Below are positions 18,338 to 27,420 of a stretch of 64,000 nucleotides of DNA, piece by piece (position 1 is the stretch's first letter; each line of letters starts with the position of its first letter). The position numbers and the translations under genes were made by a program. The notes beneath the pieces are model-generated. The model searched no databases, was not told the origin of the DNA, and saw only the letters and a list, made by a program, of their open reading frames with translations. Source of the DNA: Azophilus sp965116165 (lineage in GTDB: Bacteria > Pseudomonadota > Gammaproteobacteria > Pseudomonadales > Azotimanducaceae); assembly GCA_965116165.1 (NCBI GenBank), contig OZ220484.1, positions 3,286,001 through 3,350,000 on the forward strand, written 5' to 3'.

Positions 18338-20752
18338 TCAATCGCCGAGTAGCGCATAACGAACCTCGGCGTCGATGACGCGTTCCGCCGCGCGCAGCAC
18401 ATCGGCGACAAGCGCGGTTCCGGTCAGGTTGCCGTTCCCGCTCTTGATGACCGCGCCATCCTCCAACAGTTTGTCTAGGAATCCATCGAACAGCCGCTTG
18501 TCGAAGAATTCCGGCGCATTGATGCCCTGTATGCGGGCCACCCGGTGCGCGATACGTTGGCTTTCCCCAAGCAATTCGGGCCGGCCGATGGCCGAGCGGC
18601 TACCGGCGAGCAGGCTCAGCACGATGTAGTTGCGCTCTAGGAAGGGCCGCGCAATGCCGGCGAGCAAATGCAGGCGATAGTGTTCCGCCGCTTGGCCGGG
18701 CGGCGGTGCCAGGCGATCGTCCGCTGCGCGGATGAGGCCCGCATCCACCAGATGTCGGATCCAGCGCGGCGTATCGGTGCTGTTGACGCGAGCGTGCAGC
18801 TCGCGGGCCAGATAGGGAAACACAGTCTCGACCATGCGCTCCAGGGATGCCTGCGCCAGGGGACGCTGTCGTGTTTCGAGCAGACAGGCGATCAATGAGG
18901 GCAACGCCAGCGCATGGGCCACATTGTTGCGGTACCAAGTCATTAAAACAGCCGATGCGGGCGGCAATGCCAGTACGTTGCCGAAGTGCTGCTTCTCCCG
19001 GTTCAGCATGCCAAGCCGGGTCGCATGCTCAATGACCGCGCCGCCGTCCATTGCGGTGACTCGATAGTCGTGATGGGCGTGGTCGCGGCGCAGCAGACCA
19101 AGGTAACAGTCGATCTGCCTCGCGAGCAGTGGCTCGGTGATGGCCAATCGCGGTGTGCACAGCATCACCAGAGCCACCAGGTTCACCGGATTGATCGAAG
19201 CCGCATCATTGACCCGCGTCAATATCTCTCGACCGAGTTGCCTCGCCGCCCCGCGGGTGCCCGTCTGCCCCGCAACCCATTCATCAAGCAGCAGCGGTGC
19301 TCCGAAATTGACCGCAACGCGCCCGAAATTTTGGCGGATCAGCCTGAGGCTGTGCAGGATATCCATGATCGATTCGCGCCGCTTCCGTGCGCCCCGCAAC
19401 TCCTTGAGATACGCCGCCGCCTCAATCAGCCTTTCGTAGCCAAAGTAGACGGGAACCAGGGCGAGCGGGCGCGGCAAGCCACGCCGCGCATGGACGATGG
19501 TCATCTCAAGCAGGCCGGTGCGGGCCGGTAAAAGCCGGCCGGTGCGCGACCGGCCGCCCTCGACGAAGAACTCCACGGAATGCCCGCGTCGATACACCTG
19601 ATAAAGGTATTCCGAAAACAGCGCGGTACGCACGGGTTTGCCCCGGAAGCTGCGCGGCATGTAGAAGGCGCCGCCCTGCTTGAGCAGGTTGCCGAGCAAG
19701 GGCATGTTCATGTTATCCCCGGCGGCGATGTGCGGGAGCATCAGCCCCTTCCGGAACAACAAATAGGAAAGCAGCAGGTAGTCGATGTGGCTGCGGTGGC
19801 AGGGCAGGTAGACCAGCGTATGGGTTCTGCCGAGGGTGGCGATGCGCGCCAGCCCGCTCACCTCGATGCCGTCGTAGATGTGTCGCCAGAACCAGGAAAG
19901 CACACGCAAGGTGAAAAAGACGGTGGGGTAGGAGAGGTTCGCGGCCATTCGCAGTGCCACGCGTTGTGCCCGTTTGTGCTCGATGCGTCTGAATACCGCC
20001 ACATCGCCCTCGTTTTGCGCGGCGGCTCGCGCCTCCTTGTCGATGGTGTCCCGCACGGCGCCGCTTTCCAGAACCTGCCGAACCAGGGTGCGGCGATGCG
20101 AAAAGTCCGGCCCGAGCACGGCCTCTTTTTGTTGTCGCAGCCGCACGCGCAACAACCGTGCCGCCCGTCGTGCCCGTCGCTCGGCCCCACCCTTGGCGGC
20201 TTCCCTCAACGGTACGGGCTCGCCGAAGTCGACGACGATGTGCCGGCGCGAAATCAACAGGTTTACGAAGCGCCGCAACCCTGAGGTGGCGGCCCAATGT
20301 TCGGTGAACAGGAGCCGTACCAGAGACCGCTCGCGGCTCGTGGTACGGCCCCAAAACACCTGTACGGGCAACAAGGCGGCATTGCTGCTCGCGGCGGCGG
20401 GGTCGTCGAGCAGGCGCGTTAGACGACGGGGCACCGTGCGCATGGTGTTGCGGCCCCAGGCACCGGCCGGACGGTTTAGAACAAGGAATCGTTGGGATTC
20501 CGCGAGGGCGCCAAGGCGCAGGCTTGATACGGGACTTGGCCAGTCCTGGTCCGCGCAGACCAGATCGAGTACAGCTAGGTCGGACAGCGATTGCTGCGCC
20601 AATACGTATATCGGCTCATCGGGCAGGGGTTCCGTGGGCACCCGTGCCGGGCGCGGCCGCGACAGCAAACGGATGGTGGCGCGAATCAGGGGATATCCGT
20701 AGCGATGGACCATCGGGTGCGGCTGCTTGCGCTCGTTTGCCGATAACGACAT
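18338..20752 (-). CDS. plsB: Glycerol-3-phosphate 1-O-acyltransferase PlsB
   Basis: PlsB makes 1-acyl-glycerol-3-phosphate, the first step of phospholipid synthesis, at the inner membrane. The 804-residue length matches the family. The acyltransferase blocks are clear: block I LPCHRSHIDYLLLSYLL (HX4D), block II GGAFYMPRSFRGKPV, block III EFFVEGGRSRTGRLLPARTG and block IV LALVPVYFGYERLIE. I start at the ATG at 20752, which follows a GAAGAAGG site; the ATG at 20785 adds eleven residues. Repeats lie on its upstream side. Confidence 0.95.
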   Translation of the reverse strand: MSLSANERKQPHPMVHRYGYPLIRATIRLLSRPRPARVPTEPLPDEPIYVLAQQSLSDLAVLDLVCADQDWPSPVSSLRLGALAESQRFLVLNRPAGAWGRNTMRTVPRRLTRLLDDPAAASSNAALLPVQVFWGRTTSRERSLVRLLFTEHWAATSGLRRFVNLLISRRHIVVDFGEPVPLREAAKGGAERRARRAARLLRVRLRQQKEAVLGPDFSHRRTLVRQVLESGAVRDTIDKEARAAAQNEGDVAVFRRIEHKRAQRVALRMAANLSYPTVFFTLRVLSWFWRHIYDGIEVSGLARIATLGRTHTLVYLPCHRSHIDYLLLSYLLFRKGLMLPHIAAGDNMNMPLLGNLLKQGGAFYMPRSFRGKPVRTALFSEYLYQVYRRGHSVEFFVEGGRSRTGRLLPARTGLLEMTIVHARRGLPRPLALVPVYFGYERLIEAAAYLKELRGARKRRESIMDILHSLRLIRQNFGRVAVNFGAPLLLDEWVAGQTGTRGAARQLGREILTRVNDAASINPVNLVALVMLCTPRLAITEPLLARQIDCYLGLLRRDHAHHDYRVTAMDGGAVIEHATRLGMLNREKQHFGNVLALPPASAVLMTWYRNNVAHALALPSLIACLLETRQRPLAQASLERMVETVFPYLARELHARVNSTDTPRWIRHLVDAGLIRAADDRLAPPPGQAAEHYRLHLLAGIARPFLERNYIVLSLLAGSRSAIGRPELLGESQRIAHRVARIQGINAPEFFDKRLFDGFLDKLLEDGAVIKSGNGNLTGTALVADVLRAAERVIDAEVRYALLGD

Positions 20753-20798
20753 TGTATTTGAGCCTTCTTCCGGGCAGGAATCCACCTCGGATGTTGGC

Positions 20799-20843
20799 CC
20801 TTGCCGGCCTCGCCACCTTCATGCACGAATAGGTCGGGCTGGC
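20799..20843 (-). repeat. Family B repeat fragment, copy B2
   Basis: On the minus strand, AGCCCGACCTATTCGTGCAT plus GAAGGTGGCGAGGCCGGCAA matches the left 45 bases of B1 with about 90 percent identity by eye. It lies upstream of plsB. Confidence 0.6.
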
Positions 20844-20875
20844 AGCCTGTCGGACTTAGCCGTGCAGAATATCCT

Positions 20876-20979
20876 AAGGAAACTCTGATTAATCCTGTAG
20901 TCGGGACATACGGCTTAATAAAATCAATAGGTTACGAATAGATAAATGCTGCTCTATCGAATTGTTCAGACCTTCCTTA
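20876..20979 (+). repeat. Family D repeat, copy D1
   Basis: Full-length copy: AAGGAAACTCTGATTAATCC at the left, TTAATAAAATCAATAGGTTACGA in the middle, TCTATCGAATTGTTCAGACC at the right. It forms an inverted pair with D2, with F2 between them. Confidence 0.85.
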
Positions 20980-20986
20980 ATAGATA

Positions 20987-21033
20987 GTTAAGAAATTTGT
21001 TCGCGATAGGCTGAAGAGAAAATATCAAATTTC
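20987..21033 (+). repeat. Family F repeat, copy F2
   Basis: GTTAAGAAATTTGTTCGCGA followed by TAGGCTGAAGAGAAAATATC matches F1 at 10943-10985. It sits between the oppositely oriented D1 and D2. Confidence 0.5.
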
Positions 21034-21082
21034 ATCAACATGTTATGAAATTAAGAGCCATAAAGTCCGACGGGCTGCTGGG

Positions 21083-21183
21083 CAAGGTCTGAACAAGTCG
21101 ATAGAGCGGCGTTGATATGATCGTAACCCATTGATTTTATTAACTCATATGCCGCGAATACAGGGCTAATCAGGGGTTTCCCG
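21083..21183 (-). repeat. Family D repeat, copy D2 (reverse)
   Basis: Reads CAAGGTCTGAACAAGTCGAT ... TTGATTTTATTAACTC ... CTAATCAGGGGTTTCCC on the plus strand. Its last 20 bases encode the final residues ETPD and the TAG stop of gspD. The rest of 20753-21165 holds no gene. Confidence 0.85.
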
Positions 21184-23145
21184 AGGCTCGGATGCGGGCA
21201 CCTCTTCGTTTGGCCTGGAGGACCGCCCCTCGAACAACCCGTCGATGCGGTCTGCGACCGGTGTCGTGATCTCGACCTCCCAGATATCCCGGTATTTGCG
21301 CTCGGTGGCATCGTCGGCGGCGTCTTTGGAATGGATGATGGTTGGGCGCAGAAAGATCAGTAGGTTGGTTTTGTCGTTGGTGGTGGTGGTGGAGCGAAAC
21401 AGAAAACCAAGACCCGGAACGTTCCCAAGTAGGGGTACTTTTCGCTTTGTTTCGGTGAGGTTGTCCTGAATCAGCCCGCCGAGCACGATGATTTGCCGGT
21501 CGTCGGCAAGCACCGTTGTTTCGATTTCGCGCTTTGAGGTGACGACATCGGCGAACCCGGCGCTGCCGATCGGCGAATCCACCACGTTGGTGATCTGTTG
21601 GGCGATTTCCAGGCGCACAGATGTACCGTCGTGGACATGGGGGGTCACGGTGAGTTGCAGGCCCACATCCTCCCGCTGCACGGTGGTGAATGGATTGCTT
21701 ACGCCGTCGGCTTGGGTGGTGAAGGAGCCGGTGCGGAACGGCACCTCGTTGCCAACGACGATTTTTGCCTCTTGGTTGTCGAGGGTCATGACACTCGGCG
21801 TGGAAAGCAGGTTGGCGTCGCTGGCCGTGCCGAGCGCGGTGATGATGCTGCCGAAGGAGAAGCCATCCGGGTTTATACGGGCCACCGCCAGGGTGGGGCT
21901 GGAAATACTGGCCAGCCCCGCGAGCACGTCCGCGTCGATTTGATTGCCGTCCTGATCGACGCTCAGGTTTTTCAACAGGTTGGCTATAACACCGTCCAGC
22001 GCCGTGCTGGCTAGCGGCGAGGTGTTGCCCCTGGCATCGGCAACGGCGGTTTCGGCACCGATGCTGCGCTTGTCCATGATGCGCACTTCCACAACGGCCG
22101 CCTCGATCAGTACCTGGGTGCGGCGGATATCGAGTTGGGCGAGAATGTCGAGAATTTCGCCCATGGTGCTTGGCGTGGCGCGAATGATGATGGCGTTCAG
22201 CGTTTCATCGGGCTGAATGGCCGCCTTCTGCGAATCCTCGCCGGAGGCGTGCTGTTCCAAGGTGCCGCGCAGCACCTCCGCGACCGTCGCCGCGTCGGCG
22301 TATTTCAAATGGACCACCCGCACCCCGCCGGTCGCGGTGGCCGGCTGATCGATCATCTCCACAATCTTTAGTATTTCGGACACCGGTCGCGGCTTGCCGC
22401 GCACGATCATCGAATTGTTGCGCTTGTTGGCGATGATCTGAATGCTTTGCGGCCCCGATGCCCCGGAGCCGATTTGGGAGGGTGCGAGGCGTTCCAGCAA
22501 TTCCACCACCGTTTCCACCCAAGCCTCCTTGAGGGGCACCAGCACGGTTTCGTCCTCTTCGGCGACATCGATCTGCTCGATGATGCGCATCAATCGCAGG
22601 ATGTTGTCCGCGTGGTCGCCGATGATGACGATATTGGGCTCGGCCACGGCGGCGATGTGGCCGTATTGCGGGATGAGGGGGCGCAGAATTTTCACCAATT
22701 CGGTGGATTCCACGTTTTGGGCGGCGATCACGCGGGTCACGAGTTCTTCCGGCGCCACTTGGGTAAGCCCGTCCTCGGTGCCGGGGGACTGCTTGCCGAT
22801 GGCGCTTTGCTGAATGCGAATGACATCCCCCGCCGGACTGGCGGTGAAGCCGTGTACGCGCAGGACGGAGAGAAACAGTTCGTAGATGCCGTTCGCGTTC
22901 AGCGGCGTGGTGGAGATGACGGTGACATCGCCTTTAAGGCGCGGGTCGACCACGAAGGTCTGGCCGGTAATTTCGGCGACTTGGGTGACGAATTCGCGGA
23001 TATCCGCGTTCTTGATGTTGATCGTCCAGGTTTGCTCCTGGGGGACGGCGGACACCACCGCGGGCGGAATCGGCAGCAGCAGGCAAAGTGTTGCGCCGAG
23101 TATGTTGCGGATGACTTTCAGGTTGTGGGGCATCTGGGGTTGCAT
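21166..23145 (-). CDS. gspD: Type II secretion system secretin GspD
   Basis: GspD forms the outer-membrane channel of the type II secretion system. The 659-residue protein has a signal peptide (about residues 1-33), the N0 domain (WTINIKNADIREFVTQVAEI TGQTFVVDPRLKG), repeated N1-N3 domains (ELVKILRPLIPQYGHIAA; VRVVHLKYADAATVAEVLRG) and the secretin domain (VPFRTGSFTTQADGVSNPFT; ILGGLIQDNLTETKRKVPLLG NVPGLGFLFRS). No lipobox is seen. The ATG at 23145 follows an in-frame TTG. The C-terminus may lack a short segment, because the stop is provided by repeat D2. It follows gspC on the same strand with 85 bases between. Confidence 0.94.
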   Translation of the reverse strand: MQPQMPHNLKVIRNILGATLCLLLPIPPAVVSAVPQEQTWTINIKNADIREFVTQVAEITGQTFVVDPRLKGDVTVISTTPLNANGIYELFLSVLRVHGFTASPAGDVIRIQQSAIGKQSPGTEDGLTQVAPEELVTRVIAAQNVESTELVKILRPLIPQYGHIAAVAEPNIVIIGDHADNILRLMRIIEQIDVAEEDETVLVPLKEAWVETVVELLERLAPSQIGSGASGPQSIQIIANKRNNSMIVRGKPRPVSEILKIVEMIDQPATATGGVRVVHLKYADAATVAEVLRGTLEQHASGEDSQKAAIQPDETLNAIIIRATPSTMGEILDILAQLDIRRTQVLIEAAVVEVRIMDKRSIGAETAVADARGNTSPLASTALDGVIANLLKNLSVDQDGNQIDADVLAGLASISSPTLAVARINPDGFSFGSIITALGTASDANLLSTPSVMTLDNQEAKIVVGNEVPFRTGSFTTQADGVSNPFTTVQREDVGLQLTVTPHVHDGTSVRLEIAQQITNVVDSPIGSAGFADVVTSKREIETTVLADDRQIIVLGGLIQDNLTETKRKVPLLGNVPGLGFLFRSTTTTNDKTNLLIFLRPTIIHSKDAADDATERKYRDIWEVEITTPVADRIDGLFEGRSSRPNEEVPASEPRETPD

Positions 23146-23230
23146 CAATTCCGCGTCGCTACCCTGCCCGTGGCTGGGCTCGGAGTGCGCATGAGATAGT
23201 TCGATGGAGCACTAGTCAACCCCGCGACGG

Positions 23231-24217
23231 TTATTTATTCGTTAATAGTTCCGGGTAGCGTGCGTCGAGGGTCGCGGTGATGAAAAACCGCCGCTGGCCG
23301 CGCTGCACCTCCAGCCGCGCCGCGCCCTGCGCAAGTACATTGTCGAGCTCCAGTCGGTCGCGATCCACATCGCCCACGGGCTGCCCGTTGATGGAGAGGA
23401 TTACATCGCCGGACCGCAGGCCAGTTTGGCGCAGATAGGGAGATTGGGCAAGGCGGTCGAGGCGGTAGCCGGCGGGTCCATCGCCGCGGACAGGGGTTAG
23501 GCCGAGTTCGCCCAGGACCTGCTGCGGGTCTTCCCCGAGCCTGTCCTCATAGCGCCGCACCAGTTCCGCTGGAGATGCCCCTTGCCGGTTGGGACGCGCC
23601 GCCTCCGGAGAGGCGGGCTTGGCGGGCCGCTGATTTTCCGGGTGCCCCGTCCCGGAAGCGCGGGCGCTGGTCACTGTCGGGGCTTCTTGCGGGGCGCTGG
23701 GCGTGGCTAGGCGTGTGTCGGGGTTGGGAAATGTCAGCCGTTCCCGGGAACGGCCGCGCCGCAGCAGAACGTGGTCGAGACGCACGGCCTCCAGGGTTGC
23801 GTTGCCGGGTACCTGGTCGCCGATGTGGTACACCGCTTCGGAACGCCCCTGGCGCGCCAAAATGGCGGTGGACGTCTCTGGATCATCCGCGACGAAAACG
23901 CCGTGCAGCACTAGGGGCAGGCGCGTTTCCACGAGGTTTTCACTGTCGGCCGCCGCCTGCTCGACGGCGTTGGCGTGGGCCATGCCAAATAGGTTGGCAC
24001 CTAGGATGCTGTCCAGGTCGGTGGCGGGGCGCGGCCTGTCGACGGTGCCCGCCACCGGTTGCGAGGGCTGTGCCGAATCTGTCTCCCGCGGTGTTGCGAT
24101 GAACAATACCGTGCCGGCCAGCGTATAGGCCATGCCCAGCACGATGAGCCATTTGGCCGGTGTGGCGGTGTGCGCGACGAATGTTCTTGGCAGCGATTCC
24201 ATATTTGCGCCGGTCAC
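23231..24217 (-). CDS. gspC: Type II secretion system inner-membrane protein GspC
   Basis: GspC links the inner-membrane platform to the secretin GspD. The 328-residue protein has a short cytoplasmic N-terminus, one membrane helix (WLIVLGMAYTLAGTVLFIA), the periplasmic HR domain (LPLVLHGVFVADDPETSTAI and VYHIGDQVPGNATLEAVRLD), a Pro/Ala-rich linker and a C-terminal PDZ domain (GYRLDRLAQSPYLRQTGLRS GDVILSINGQPVGD). Start is GTG 24217 or ATG 24202. gspE-M are not in the window; gspN lies about 18.7 kb away on the same strand, on the far side of accessory island 1. Confidence 0.9.
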   Translation of the reverse strand: MTGANMESLPRTFVAHTATPAKWLIVLGMAYTLAGTVLFIATPRETDSAQPSQPVAGTVDRPRPATDLDSILGANLFGMAHANAVEQAAADSENLVETRLPLVLHGVFVADDPETSTAILARQGRSEAVYHIGDQVPGNATLEAVRLDHVLLRRGRSRERLTFPNPDTRLATPSAPQEAPTVTSARASGTGHPENQRPAKPASPEAARPNRQGASPAELVRRYEDRLGEDPQQVLGELGLTPVRGDGPAGYRLDRLAQSPYLRQTGLRSGDVILSINGQPVGDVDRDRLELDNVLAQGAARLEVQRGQRRFFITATLDARYPELLTNK

Positions 24218-24328
24218 TATTCCACATGATGCGACCGGACACCAACAATGGCGCGACGGGCCGCCGACTCAAAGACCAAACTCATGGGCCCGGATTTGCC
24301 CAACCAATACGTTGGCCCGTCTCGATAG

Positions 24329-24433
24329 GCACTGTCGGCGATGCGCCAAGCGGAAATTGCGTGCCTGTCGCCCCCGAGGCGGGCGCTCTGGCTGCTCCGT
24401 GTCACCAAGCAGTTTGACGCTTCGAATGTGGGA
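24329..24433 (-). pseudogene. Fragment of the AAA/DUF4143 ATPase 3' end
   Basis: On the minus strand this reads LVTRSSQSARLGG followed by DRHAISAWRIADSAY, nearly the same as the last residues of the intact ATPase at 27421-28614. The nucleotide match extends over about 105 bases with roughly 85 percent identity by eye. The fragment lacks everything upstream and runs past the ancestral stop. Confidence 0.75.
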
Positions 24434-24616
24434 CATCGCTTTCCAAGGCGCATTGTCTCATTGAACGCTTTTCGGAAGACATTCATCTCGCAATGTTGGC
24501 CAAGGTGTGAGTCAGTGTGCGACCTTTATCCCTTCCGTCATGGAAAATCAATGAGTTAGCACGCCGATTGGCGTCCTTCCCTGGTCCCGAATTGGAGCTG
24601 TTCCCTGCCTGTCCGT

Positions 24617-24679
24617 GCCGCGCAGCGGTGGGACGTGTTCCTTGAGCATCGGATGTTCGGGCAGTGACTGTGCAGACAT
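24617..24679 (-). pseudogene. 5' fragment of a carotenoid oxygenase gene
   Basis: From an ATG at 24679 the minus strand encodes MSAQSLPEHPMLKEHVPPLR, matching the first residues of the intact oxygenase at 25487-26950 (MSVQSLPEHPMLQGPFQPLR), then loses similarity. It lies about 180 bases from the ATPase fragment, so two unrelated gene ends are duplicated side by side. Confidence 0.7.
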
Positions 24680-24727
24680 TGGGCCAAGACTCATGATATC
24701 GCATATGATGTGATAAGCTCACAATCC

Positions 24728-25153
24728 ATGTACAAATTTGTGTTGGACACGGATGTAGTCGTGGCAGCTATGCGTAGCCCTAGTGGCGCATCTGCAGCCT
24801 TGTTGACCGCTGCACTAGACCGACGACTGGTAGTGCTAGCAAGCGTACCTCTGTTCATTGAGTATGAGGCAAAATGCACATCTTCAGTGCATTGGGAAGC
24901 TGCCAGCTTAACCCATGAGCAATCACTGACATTTGTTGACGGCTTGGCGGCTCTTGTTTCGCCGGTAAAGGTCCATTACTTGTGGCGTCCTACTTTGAAG
25001 GATCCAAATGACGAGATGGTGCTGGAAGCTGCTGTCAATGGAGGCGCAGAGGCTATTGTGACGTTTAACCAACGGGACTTTGGGTCCATCCCCAACCAAT
25101 TCAATGTTGAAGTTCTAACACCGACTATAGCAATAGGGAAAAGTGAGAGATGA
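24728..25153 (+). CDS. PIN-family ribonuclease toxin (COG1569-like)
   Basis: A 141-residue PIN-domain protein, probably the toxin of a toxin-antitoxin pair; such proteins are Mg-dependent RNases. It starts MYKFVLDTDVVVAAMRSPSG, with the first acidic residue of the PIN site in the LDTD motif. Later acidic residues lie in KDPNDEMVLEAAVNGGAEAI VTFNQRDF, which closes the active site and is typical of putative PIN-family toxins. I use the ATG at 24728 because the LDTD strand follows directly. It overlaps the antitoxin by four bases (ATGA). The pair is more AT-rich than its surroundings, suggesting transfer. Confidence 0.85.
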   Translation: MYKFVLDTDVVVAAMRSPSGASAALLTAALDRRLVVLASVPLFIEYEAKCTSSVHWEAASLTHEQSLTFVDGLAALVSPVKVHYLWRPTLKDPNDEMVLEAAVNGGAEAIVTFNQRDFGSIPNQFNVEVLTPTIAIGKSER

Positions 25154-25401
25154 GTGAGACTTCGATTTATTCCTTGAGGCTACCAAAGTCATTGAAAAAG
25201 GAAGTGGCCATAGTCGCTAAGCGTGATGGCACCAGTATCAACCAGTTTATCTCTATTGCTGTTGCCGAAAAAATATCGGCTCTGGAAACTGAGGAGTTCT
25301 TTGCGAACCGTACCAATGCCGCGGATATGAATGCCTTTAAGGCAATTCTAAACCGAGACGGCGGCGAACCACCGCGAGTTGGCGACGAAGTAGCGAGCTA
25401 G
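25150..25401 (+). CDS. Ribbon-helix-helix-type antitoxin
   Basis: An 83-residue protein downstream of and overlapping the PIN toxin. The N-terminal SIYSLRLPKSLKKEVAIVAK followed by DGTSINQFISIAVAEKI is the usual strand plus two helices of a ribbon-helix-helix or HicB-like DNA-binding domain. The C-terminal half (FFANRTNAADMNAFKAILNR) would wrap the toxin. Toxin-first order is less common but known for this PIN group. It probably represses its own operon; no operator could be identified. Confidence 0.8.
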   Translation: MSETSIYSLRLPKSLKKEVAIVAKRDGTSINQFISIAVAEKISALETEEFFANRTNAADMNAFKAILNRDGGEPPRVGDEVAS

Positions 25402-25486
25402 GAGCCTGCGCCGTCCACCGAACAATTGGAGATGGACCGCCGCCACCCCGCGCCGCAGATCGTCACGGTGGGCGCAAACCAAGCCG

Positions 25487-26950
25487 CTAAGCGTTTCGCC
25501 AATTCCCATGCGGCGTGAATGGCACCCGATGCGGCAGCGCGATGGTGGCAAGCGGCCCGCTCGACAGGTTTTCCGCATCAAGTATCACGTAGTCCGACTT
25601 GTCCTCGTTGAACTTGTAGACATTCAGCATCAAGTAGCCTTCGCCCTCCGGGCCGTTCTCGCGCTTGGGGACGAAGACCGCCTCCGACAGATGGCAACCC
25701 GCTGGCAGTGCATGTTGTTCGGTGCTTGCGCCGGAGTGCAGGTCGTAGCGAATGACGTTGGTGAAGCCCTCGTAGATCTGGCCTGAAGCGTCGCTGGATC
25801 CAATGTCGAACAGGTACCGCGCATCGCGCCCCAATTGCCGCTCGTCGATGCGCGGGAACTCCACGCTGCGATCGTCGAGCCGCTCCTTGGACATCTCCCC
25901 GGAGTCAAGGTCGAGCGTCCATCGCGTCAGCACGGCCTTCTGGAATTCCTGCCAGGTGTTCTCAAGGCCGTCCGCGGGGAATGCGGCCACCGGGAACTCC
26001 GGCGATACGCAGACAATCCGGTTGTTCTCGGCATGCGCGTTGCCCGTGTGCAGCACATAGCATGGGTCGCCCTCGAACCACTTCACTGCACCGCCGCTTC
26101 TGGGCATCACGGCGACATGTGTGCCCAAGTCGGGCTCCCATCCCATGATGCAACGCCCCCGCTCAACGCGCCCATGCCTGAATGTTGTTGGAAACAAGGG
26201 AATGACCACATGGGTCTCGGTCAACAGCATGTCATGAACATAAGCGGGAAAGGGCGCGTCGATATCCTGCCTTAGGGTGAGTTCCCCGTCAGCCGAAACG
26301 ACGTAGAAGGTCAGGTAAGGCTCCTCGGTGCTGAACCCGTAGCCGAACATTTCCCCGGTCACGGGATCGATCTTCGGGTGGGCGCAGAAGAACCCATCCT
26401 CCGAATTGACGCGCGGCGTCACGCCGTCGCCGAGCCGGTTTGACCAGTTCACGATGCCGGTCGTTTCCAGGGACTCGGGATCCAAAACCAACGGCGCGAC
26501 CGCATCCTCGCCCATGGCCAACAATTGGTTGCCGTGCCAAACGATGTTGGTGTTCGCGACGCCCGCGGGAACGCCTTCGTTTTCCGGGGAGCGCAGAATC
26601 CGCTCCCAGCCCATGTTGCGATGATCGGGGAAGCCGCCTTCCCACTCGAAGGCGCCCCGGCCCAGTGAATCCTCAAGCGTGAGCTTGGGGGTTTTGACCC
26701 ATCGGTTCCTGAAGTGTGCCCTTCCGTTTTCGAGATAGAGGCCGTAGGCCATGCCGTCACCCATGTGGAAGCCGTAAACCCCCTGCCGTGGCCGGTACTT
26801 CGGGTTGGGGCCAATCCGATAGTAGGCGCCGGAGATGTCGCGGGGGATCTCGCCTTGCACGACCGGCAGGTTATGGAGCTCGTGCTCGACGCGCAGTGGT
26901 TGGAACGGCCCCTGGAGCATCGGATGTTCAGGCAGTGACTGTACAGACAT
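25487..26950 (-). CDS. Carotenoid oxygenase-family dioxygenase
   Basis: A 487-residue non-haem iron dioxygenase of the carotenoid-cleavage / lignostilbene-dioxygenase family, which split a carbon-carbon double bond. All four iron-binding histidines are recognisable: FCAHPKIDPVTGEMFGYG, YVHDMLLTETHVVIPLFP, CYVLHTGNAHAENNRIV and VPFTPHGNW at the extreme C-terminus. The N-terminus has the family GAYYRIGPNP motif. I start at the ATG at 26950; the frame to 27013 adds 21 residues. The substrate cannot be told from sequence; the neighbouring phenylpropanoid-type genes make a stilbene-like substrate as plausible as an apocarotenoid. Parts of a related gene lie at 24617-24679 and 32155-32322. Confidence 0.92.
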   Translation of the reverse strand: MSVQSLPEHPMLQGPFQPLRVEHELHNLPVVQGEIPRDISGAYYRIGPNPKYRPRQGVYGFHMGDGMAYGLYLENGRAHFRNRWVKTPKLTLEDSLGRGAFEWEGGFPDHRNMGWERILRSPENEGVPAGVANTNIVWHGNQLLAMGEDAVAPLVLDPESLETTGIVNWSNRLGDGVTPRVNSEDGFFCAHPKIDPVTGEMFGYGFSTEEPYLTFYVVSADGELTLRQDIDAPFPAYVHDMLLTETHVVIPLFPTTFRHGRVERGRCIMGWEPDLGTHVAVMPRSGGAVKWFEGDPCYVLHTGNAHAENNRIVCVSPEFPVAAFPADGLENTWQEFQKAVLTRWTLDLDSGEMSKERLDDRSVEFPRIDERQLGRDARYLFDIGSSDASGQIYEGFTNVIRYDLHSGASTEQHALPAGCHLSEAVFVPKRENGPEGEGYLMLNVYKFNEDKSDYVILDAENLSSGPLATIALPHRVPFTPHGNWRNA

Positions 26951-27139
26951 GGGGTTCCTCGCTGTTGATGCCATGTTCACTAAAGGTGTTGACCACACCG
27001 CTTCTACACACAACCGGAAATTATGCCAATAATTTTAATCGAACGCCGAACGCTATGATTTGATCATATTGACATCGACTGCATCCCTATACGATTGGCT
27101 CCAGAGTCTGCGATACAGCCGACATCATCAGCGTCGAGA

Positions 27140-27330
27140 TCAGAGTCTGTAGTCAAGCGACACACGCGACGTCAGCTCATCGAATTTCTTGTCCGCATCC
27201 TGTGGTGTGACCACCACGGGAATGCCACCTATGGCAAACACCGTTGTGTCTCCATATCGCTCCCGATCATCCTCCGTGTAACGCAATCCAGCAGTCAATT
27301 CCAGGTGGTCACTCAAATCAAAGGCGCTAT
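27140..27330 (-). pseudogene. C-proximal fragment of a TonB-dependent receptor
   Basis: One minus-strand frame encodes FDLSDHLELTAGLRYTEDDR, then a loop, then FDELTSRVSLDYRL and a TGA stop at 27140. LTAGLRYTEDDRE is a typical barrel strand of TonB-dependent receptors. Both ends lack the rest of the gene. The 27331-27420 remainder has no identifiable content. Confidence 0.7.
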
Positions 27331-27420
27331 GCGGTCAACCGCCCCATAAGGATCGCGGCGACTTCGTTCTGGGCCGCTCTCTGCCCCTTGGCCCGCGCCC
27401 TCGGCGCCTCGTGCGCCGCC

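Noticed and set aside
20753..21165. Possible attachment site or CRISPR-like array
   Set aside because: The repeated blocks are one inverted pair of D with F between; no regular spacers, no cas genes and no integrase.
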